Shown: positions 58,170 through 64,000 of the stretch, piece after piece
Layout: the number at the start of each line of letters is the position of its first letter
Position numbering within the stretch: position 1 is the stretch's first letter
Assembly (NCBI GenBank): GCA_905221605.1
Contig: CAJNDS010000455.1
Coordinates: forward strand, 1 to 64,000
Direction: 5' to 3'
DNA: 64,000 nucleotides
DNA from: Symbiodinium natans
Taxonomy: Eukaryota; Sar; Dinophyceae; Suessiales; Symbiodiniaceae
Position numbers and translations under genes: made by a program
The notes under the pieces: model-generated
What the model was told of the DNA's origin: nothing
Database searches by the model: none
What the model saw: only the letters and a program-made list of their open reading frames with translations

Positions 58170-61100
58170 GTACAAAGCAGCTCTCGAAAAAAATGACCTC
58201 AACCTTTTCGCTGTGCCCCATGCCAAGACCCAAGCCCCAGCCGGGCCCCAGCTTGCGTCCAGTAGGCTTGCCCTGAAATTTCCACAATCTTACCTGATGG
58301 ATGCCTCTGCAATTTTGGCTTGGAGATTTGCTTAGAGCCTTCATTTTGCTTGGAGGGGCCATGGGTTCAACATGAGAAGCGTTCGGGACCCGACTGAACC
58401 TCAACCCTCCACAAGACCCTCTACTCCAAGTCCTACAGTGCCAAAAGCCACGCAGAGGCTGTGCGCTTAGGCTGTGCGGACTGCTTCAGAAAGGCAATTC
58501 AGGCTTTGCTCTCAGCAGCCCCGGGCCATGACTACCATGACTCAGCGGGATGGCGGGACAATCTTTCGAACCTCCACTTTGGTTCCTGGTCGCATACAAC
58601 CAGGCAATTTAGCTGATGCAAGCTCAACCCAATCTCCCAGCATGACACCCAATCCTCCAACACCCTATAGCCGAGCGCATTCAGACCTTAGGGTTTTACT
58701 GACTTAGGGCTTCTGAGTTCAGGGGTTTTAGGAATTACTCACACAAGCGAAGGCCAGTCCCAAGCAGCATCCATCTTGAGCCCTTATCTTCTAGACCCGC
58801 AGATCCTTGGGAAATAGAGCCACAAAAGCACCCAAAGTCTGAAATCCCAGCACCCAAACCCAGCCGAATGCTAGCCAGGCACAGGAAGCATGAAGCCCAC
58901 GAGGTCCTCGCAATTGTCCTTCAGGAAACAGCTTGAGGAGACTTGGACTTGGCCCTCAACTAGAAGATGGCCCATGTCACTGCTCCTCAAGCCTTAAACC
59001 ATGGTAGTCATTGCCTCATGCCTGTGCCTCATACACTGTGCCCCTGCAACTCGAAATTTACTGGGGCGGGGGGAGGGGAGTGAAATTGAACACTACTGTT
59101 GAGCACAGGGGGGGGCGAGGGGGAGAGACAACATTGATTTAGAAATCAAGGTCATCTCCAATGTCGCGGTCTACTCAAACCAAAGAGCCTAAGCGGTTCA
59201 TTTCATGGAAAGAAAAGTACGTGCTACTGAGATCTCCTTGTACACCAAAATTCCCAAAGTCCAGAACCCTTAACGCTAATTCCTGCCTTCCTCAGTTCCT
59301 GGAACCTAAACCCAGTATGACTTGCCGAGCGCATAGATGGCATCGGATTCCAGTATCTGCAGCGGTGTTCGCCAAACATGCCGCCCAAGTTTAGGCTTAG
59401 GGTTTCTCAGTAGTTCCTACATCTTGCGCGGGACTTCTTGAAGCCAAGTCTCGTAAACATGCACGAGAAGTAGCGCCAGGTAACCGAGCAAAGAGAGCCT
59501 TTGCAATCGACAGCCCGAAAACATCAACACACCAACCGCTATAACCCTCAAAGCCACGCAAGCATCACGCCCGAATGCTCTGTAAGCCCAAGCTCTCTGG
59601 GAGACTTTGGTAGGTGGCTTCCGGGCTCAAGGTTCATAGCGTATTGGCGAAGGCCAGGGTAATTTACCTTCAGAGTTTTTTAGATTAAGTCCACACCTCG
59701 TCATGCCGGCAAAAGGTAACAATGTGTGAATGGATCATCACGATCCACTTTGAATCCCCTCTGAAACTTACCTCTAGAGTCCCAGGCCGTATGAGTAGCT
59801 CGGCCCGAGCACCCCACATCCTGACATCCTGAAGCTCTGAACTCCTGAACTCTTCAGATCGCGAGTGTGGGGAGGCACTTTGCGTGATGTGTCGACTCCT
59901 TGGCAGGGATAACCAAGTGTAAAAAAAAGCTGTTGCCGTTAGGGTCGATTCTGGACAAGCAAACGTTATCTGGCAATCTTCAACCAAAATTCCTTGGGCC
60001 AAACTGCTCACCCTGCGTCTAGCACCTCGAAAAACATGTCAAACCAGGGTGAACAGCCAAAGCTTCCAACAGATCTTCATCAAGGGGCAGGAGAACTCCG
60101 CCGCTGCACCAGCTAAGCACTTTGAGCCTTCGGGCTATGACCTCAGCGCTGTGAAGCTCAGGCGGGGGGGGGGGGGGGGGGGGGGCTCCAACAGTTAGGA
60201 ATGCCCACCTTCATGGGTGATATCACTGCGCACCCCTCCAGCCAATTCGCCAGAACCTCGTCGTGTTACTCGAGTTCAAGTCCAAACAGGTGCACTCCAC
60301 ATGCCAAAAAGCAAGCTCCCAGGTCGAGAAAGGGAACCCCGGACAGCGGAGACTGAAAGGGACATTGCCCGCACCATGGAAAAGGTGAGCGATCACACGG
60401 TAGTAAGTCAGGACATGAAAGCATCAAAACGTTAGACAGATAATTCAAAGCCAGAGCAAAGGCAAGATGACATCAGGAACAGTACTGTAAACCGCAGAAA
60501 GAATACAGAGAACAGGCAAGTACCCAAGTCAAGGGAGGCTCTTGCCCACTACGGACGAAATCATTACAACATAAGAGCTGGCAACGACAAGTTACAAACA
60601 CATCAGCATGGGGTTACCTTGGTGCTCGAACTTGAAAGTGCTTGAAAGTCTGAAACCCCCCTCCAAGGATAGCAAAGACTCAATCCTGCTACCGCTTAGT
60701 GTTTAGGATTGTCCGTCTCAGCAGCATACCCTGCTCTTCTGCAAACCCTCAGACTTGAGCTGGCTTGCGTCCTCTCCTAAACTCGCGACCACGCAGTCAA
60801 ACGACATGCCACAATATCCGACAGCCTGCCAGAATCTGAGCCGAAAATACTGAAATAAAAGATGTTCGTCCTCAGCCGCAGCTGATTCCAGACACTGAAA
60901 CCATAGTCTTAAGCATCTTCCAAAGAATTCGCCGAAGCCAGAAGCTTGCGCCAGGCGACGAATACTTGCAGCAAAGCGTTGTCCACCTTCTTCTTCAGGT
61001 CACGATACCTCAGCCGCTTGACTTGCTTCAAGCTTCTCAGGATGCTTTTTGCCCGAAAACGAGGCAGGGAATCCAGAGTTGAAATCCCTAAGCTTCTTTC

Positions 61101-61395
61101 GTAGGCGAAGTTCCTTCATTCGGGGGCATGGGTCCTGAACCAAGGACTGCGCCCTAACAAAGAATCGACTGCGGAAAGGTAACAACGTAACAGAGCAATG
61201 ACGCTAGACAAATGCTCGCGGAACGAGAATAGAAAAAGACCAATCCAGTAAAAAGCCACGGTTCCTAGCACCTCTGCATCTCATTTGCATTCGTATCGAT
61301 TGGGGGTGCACTTGCCACTCCAAGGGCTTCATCTAGATATTCTTTGCATCTTGGGTTTTTGGAGTTCTTGAACTTTCTAGAAGTGGTTCAAGAGT
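58170..61395. other. no convincing gene
   Basis: Short frames only. A G22 run lies at 60164-60185. Near 59070-59130 there are short G-rich runs. Confidence 0.45.
60164..60185 (+). repeat. homopolymer G22
   Basis: Twenty-two consecutive G follow GGC. Confidence 0.9.
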
Positions 61396-61417
61396 AGTCA
61401 AGATGGGTTGAGGGTTC

Positions 61418-62200
61418 TTGCCATGGCGGGACAGTTGCGAGAAGTTGCCGAAAGCATCCTCCTGCTCCTCCTGCCTCCTCCTGCCTCCTCCTGCCTCCTC
61501 CTGCCTCCTCCTGCCTCCTCCTGCTCCTCCTGCTCCTTCTCCTGCTCCTCCTGCTCCTCCTGCTGCCTCCTCCTCCTGCTCCTGCCCCTCCTGCTCCTCC
61601 TGCTCCTCCTGCTCCTCCTGCTCCTCCTGCTCCTCCTGCTCCTCCTGCTCCTCCTGCTCCTCCTGCTCCTCCTGCTCCTCCTGCTCCTCCTGCTCCTCCT
61701 GCTCCTCCTGCTCCTCCTGCTCCTCCTGCTCCTCCTCCTCCTGCTCCTCCTCCTGCTCCTGCTCCTCCTGCTCCTGCTCCTGCTCCTCCTGCTCCTCCTG
61801 CTCCTCCTGCTCCTCCTGCTCCTGCTCCTCCTGCTGCTGCTCCTCCTCCTGCTGCTGCTGGGTTGCATCGGAAACAGATGTGTCAATGCTCCAGGAGACT
61901 TCAAATAGGTACCCGCAACTTCAGCCTGAGGCCCTGAAGACTCCCAACATAACGTTAGACTGTAAGAGCCTTGCCCGTAACGGTACCGATCCACCGAACC
62001 TGGAAAAGCTAGTGGGATCCATTAATTGCAGCAGCGCAGTCAGGCTTCTGTTCCAGCGACATCTGTTTGCGCAGGCTGCGTGGCATGTCCTTTCGTGCTG
62101 GAGAGAATTCCGTACTGGTATCTTGAAGTTATCAGGTTGTGGATGTGGCTTCATGGAGTCGCGCAAGAAACCCGCCAGACTCTCGCCGCGGTGCGCATGA
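61418..62200 (+). CDS. Ser/Cys-repeat open frame with unique C-terminal region
   Basis: This is the longest frame in the window, 260 codons. The first 16 codons are unique, then about 130 codons of CTCCTGCTC-type repeat encode Leu-Pro-Pro and Ser-Cys-Ser-Ser-Cys runs. A unique region of about 112 codons follows (around SETDVSMLQETSNRYPQLQP, KSLARNGTDPPNLEKLVGSI and CWREFRTGILKLSGCGCGFM) and ends TGA-side at 62200. The other plus frame gives poly-Leu after an ATG in good context (61423), and the minus strand gives a long Arg-Arg-Ser run. Which frame is used is therefore open. The unique part favours this frame. A 63-bp in-frame intron (62012-62074) is possible. Confidence 0.35.
   Translation: MPWRDSCEKLPKASSCSSCLLLPPPASSCLLLPPPAPPAPSPAPPAPPAASSSCSCPSCSSCSSCSSCSSCSSCSSCSSCSSCSSCSSCSSCSSCSSCSSCSSCSSSSCSSSCSCSSCSCSCSSCSSCSSCSSCSCSSCCCSSSCCCWVASETDVSMLQETSNRYPQLQPEALKTPNITLDCKSLARNGTDPPNLEKLVGSINCSSAVRLLFQRHLFAQAAWHVLSCWREFRTGILKLSGCGCGFMESRKKPARLSPRCA
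61457..61860 (+). repeat. CTCCTGCTC / CCTCCTCCTG repeat
   Basis: Ten-base CCTCCTCCTG units are followed by a long run of 9-bp CTCCTGCTC units with occasional loss of one triplet. No frame on either strand contains a stop across it. Confidence 0.97.
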
Positions 62201-62517
62201 GGCAGATTCCGAACTTTTGCGTCGGTCTTCGGGAAGCTGCATCGTCATCTGCTTGCCACCCGTGCACAATCCAAAGATACCAGGTCGCCCTGTGTCCTAA
62301 GTATCCTGGGGTACACGAGCACATGGTTCATGCATCAGGCTTGGATTAATCGCCCCATTCTAAGTCGATAACCACGCCAATCCCCAAAGCTGAAACACTG
62401 CACGATGGAGCCATCTTCTTAGAGCCATTCTAGACTTCACACCCTTGAGCTGTAAGCGCTCTAGACTCTAAACTCGTCCTTCATCTACATGAAAAAATCA
62501 TTAGGAAACCCCTGCAG

Positions 62518-63111
62518 GCTTGCCGCCTGCAAGACCATGGGTGATCGGCCGAGGTTCCTGGGGCGTGGACTGGCATGGTTTTGACCGGTTGACGCTGCAG
62601 GTGTTGGCCTTGTGGGGTTTCTCTTGCTACGTATTGCTTCTTGTTTCCCAGGATGCTTGCTGTAGTTGTGCGTACAGAAAGTGGTCGAAGCATCAGCCTG
62701 AAGGCCCAGCACATCCAAACTCGAAGCATCAGCCTGAAGGCTCAACACATCCAAAACACCAAAGTAGCATGTCCGGTCGGGTGCCATACTCTACAAAAGC
62801 GCTCCAAACAGTTCACCGAAAGAGCGAACATCTGACCAATTTGCACCTCCAGAAAGCTTGTCAGTTCTGTCCGACCAGGATCGGTGGAACCCGACACTAC
62901 TCAAACCCTTGCAAGATTCTTCTGCACGACAGAAATTCAGGGTAGACATTCAGAAATAGAAAGTCTCAGCCAAGCCATTCGAGACGACCCGAGAGGGGCA
63001 AACAGGTTGTGGCCAGGGCAGCACTTTGAAGCTGTGAAGCACCGAGCTAAAGAAGCCAGAACTTTGCTGCCCAGCGTCTGGGAGTTGAGGACTCTGAGCA
63101 GCACCGGTTGA
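62518..63111 (+). CDS. three-exon candidate with Cys pairs and a 12-residue duplication
   Basis: Exon A (62518-62600) follows CCCCTGCAG and ends CTGCAG/GTGTTG. A 51-bp intron with a strong acceptor (CTTGTTTCCCAG at 62651) joins in phase 0 to exon B. Exon B starts DACCSCAYRKW, contains two 12-residue repeats (SKHQPEG, then PAHPN or STHPK), and near its end has the Cys pair in around KACQFCPTRI. A GATCG/GTGGAA donor and a 71-bp intron ending ACATTCAG (62883-62953) join in phase 1 to exon C. Exon C reads around IESLSQAIRDDPRGANRLW and HFEAVKHRAKEARTLLPSVW and is open to TGA at 63109-63111. The CxC and CxxC pairs suggest metal binding, but no domain is recognised. Confidence 0.4.
62685..62756 (+). 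repeat. 36-bp direct tandem duplication
   Basis: Two adjacent 36-bp copies (62685-62720 and 62721-62756) differ at only a few bases, and 36 is a multiple of three, so the frame is kept. Confidence 0.9.
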
Positions 63112-63121
63112 TGGCCTACTG

Positions 63122-63394
63122 TTGGCCCAGGTTCTTTCTGGCTTTAGGGCTGAGGGACCGGCAATGACTCGCATCTCACAACCGAGAGGCTGCACACCAA
63201 CACACGCCAAAGGCATCCTAAACTTAAACCAAAACGTCTTGAGTGCCTACGAACCAAGGGAGTCGAAAGAAACGAAGCTGGAGCGTGCCACCCTGACTCA
63301 GGAGTACAGTAGCCCCAAACGCTACAAAAAACGGAGGGCCTGCATCAAGCCACACCTCTCAAACCCGACAGTTGCTCCCCCTGAATTGGTTTGA
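63122..63394 (+). CDS. 90-codon open frame, possible further exon
   Basis: The frame, with an internal ATG at 63164, reads around TRISQPRGCTPTHAKGILN and YEPRESKETKLERATLTQEY, then a basic segment, to TGA. It follows the preceding candidate by 10 bases in another frame. Acceptor-like CCCAG and CTTTAG words precede it, but none joins in phase to the exon before. It may be the 3' end of the same gene. Confidence 0.25.
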   Translation: MAQVLSGFRAEGPAMTRISQPRGCTPTHAKGILNLNQNVLSAYEPRESKETKLERATLTQEYSSPKRYKKRRACIKPHLSNPTVAPPELV

Positions 63395-64000
63395 GGGCCT
63401 TACGCTTTGGAGCCCAAGTTCAAACCCTTCCTCCAGAGAGGCATATAACTCAGACCTCTGTGACGCCCAAACCCGCAGTGAGGTTATGAGGTTTCTCAAC
63501 ACTTTCGAGTCTTGGAGGTGTAGAACGGGTTGCAGGGGCTGTGGCTCTCTGAGTGTTTGCTTTAGGGGTCTGTGCACGTTCTTTCGCAATAGCTGCCAGG
63601 GATTGGGGCATATGGGCTTAGGGCTTTCGGGATGAGGAAATCGTAGGCAGCACGGGGCTTAGGGGCGAATTCATCATGCCCTTCAAAACCTTGACCCTGA
63701 ATTCTTAGCGACACAAGCTGGTCCTGACATCTGTTCCGGCGCTAGACATGAAAGATGTGTCCTGCAGGGCACGGGGCAGCTTTGAAGAGACAGAAGTCCA
63801 CCATGGGCGGCAAACACCCTGAACCTTTGCGGCAAATGGACCTGGTTAAGGATGTTGTCGTGGTTGATGCATAAACGCTTTCCTCCACGGGCCTTGAACT
63901 TAGGATGAGGGACTTCGAGTTCTAGCCTGATAAAGGTTCGAACTTAATATGATCTTCCGTTTATGTCGAAACTCCCGCTACCATCAGGGTCACAAAGTCT
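63395..64000. other. no gene seen
   Basis: Short frames on both strands between 63359 and 63635, then nothing of note to the window edge. Confidence 0.5.

Overview
This is a nuclear window from a eukaryote. I see no bacterial operon, no ribosome binding sites and no prophage or plasmid genes. What I do see is long microsatellites, homopolymer tracts, minisatellites, a foldback-type mobile element, and short open frames that join only through small GT-AG introns. Base composition is near 50% GC. Many stretches carry degenerate TTTAGGG/CCCTAAA-like words. That would fit a protist with the plant-type telomere repeat, such as a dinoflagellate, chromerid or other alveolate, but also other lineages. 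I recognise no protein family, so the lineage is inference only.

Layout. From 1 to 13.7 kb lies mostly unique sequence with scattered coding-like exons. The best are on the plus strand at 10.2-12.9 kb, where three adjacent open frames join through phase-compatible introns of 39 and 64 bp. From 13,764 to 17,457 lies a 3.7-kb element with terminal inverted repeats and a TAAAC direct repeat immediately outside both ends. Its interior is an array of about 30 units of roughly 65-145 bp, most with a G-run and a G/C hairpin. From 17.6 to 27.4 kb there are further exon candidates: a minus-strand group at 17.6-18.4 kb, a putative secreted Cys-rich protein split by a CT microsatellite intron at 22.4-22.8 kb, and a two-exon frame at 26.8-27.4 kb. 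From 27.4 to 38 kb the sequence is repeat-rich with few convincing exons. A multi-exon candidate lies at 38.1-39.2 kb. From 39.2 to 53.8 kb there are sparse candidates and several minisatellites. From 53.8 kb to the end come candidates at 53.9, 55.3, 56.4 and 57.7 kb, and a multi-exon candidate at 61.4-63.4 kb that includes a long Ser/Cys-coding repeat.

Caution on genes. Outside low-complexity DNA the longest open frames are about 170-180 codons, roughly what chance gives in 64 kb read in six frames. Plausible-looking translations often occur on both strands. The coding entries therefore rest on splice-site quality, phase agreement between neighbours and open length, and none has a recognised homologue. 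No rRNA, no confident tRNA, no spliced-leader sequence and no CRISPR was seen.
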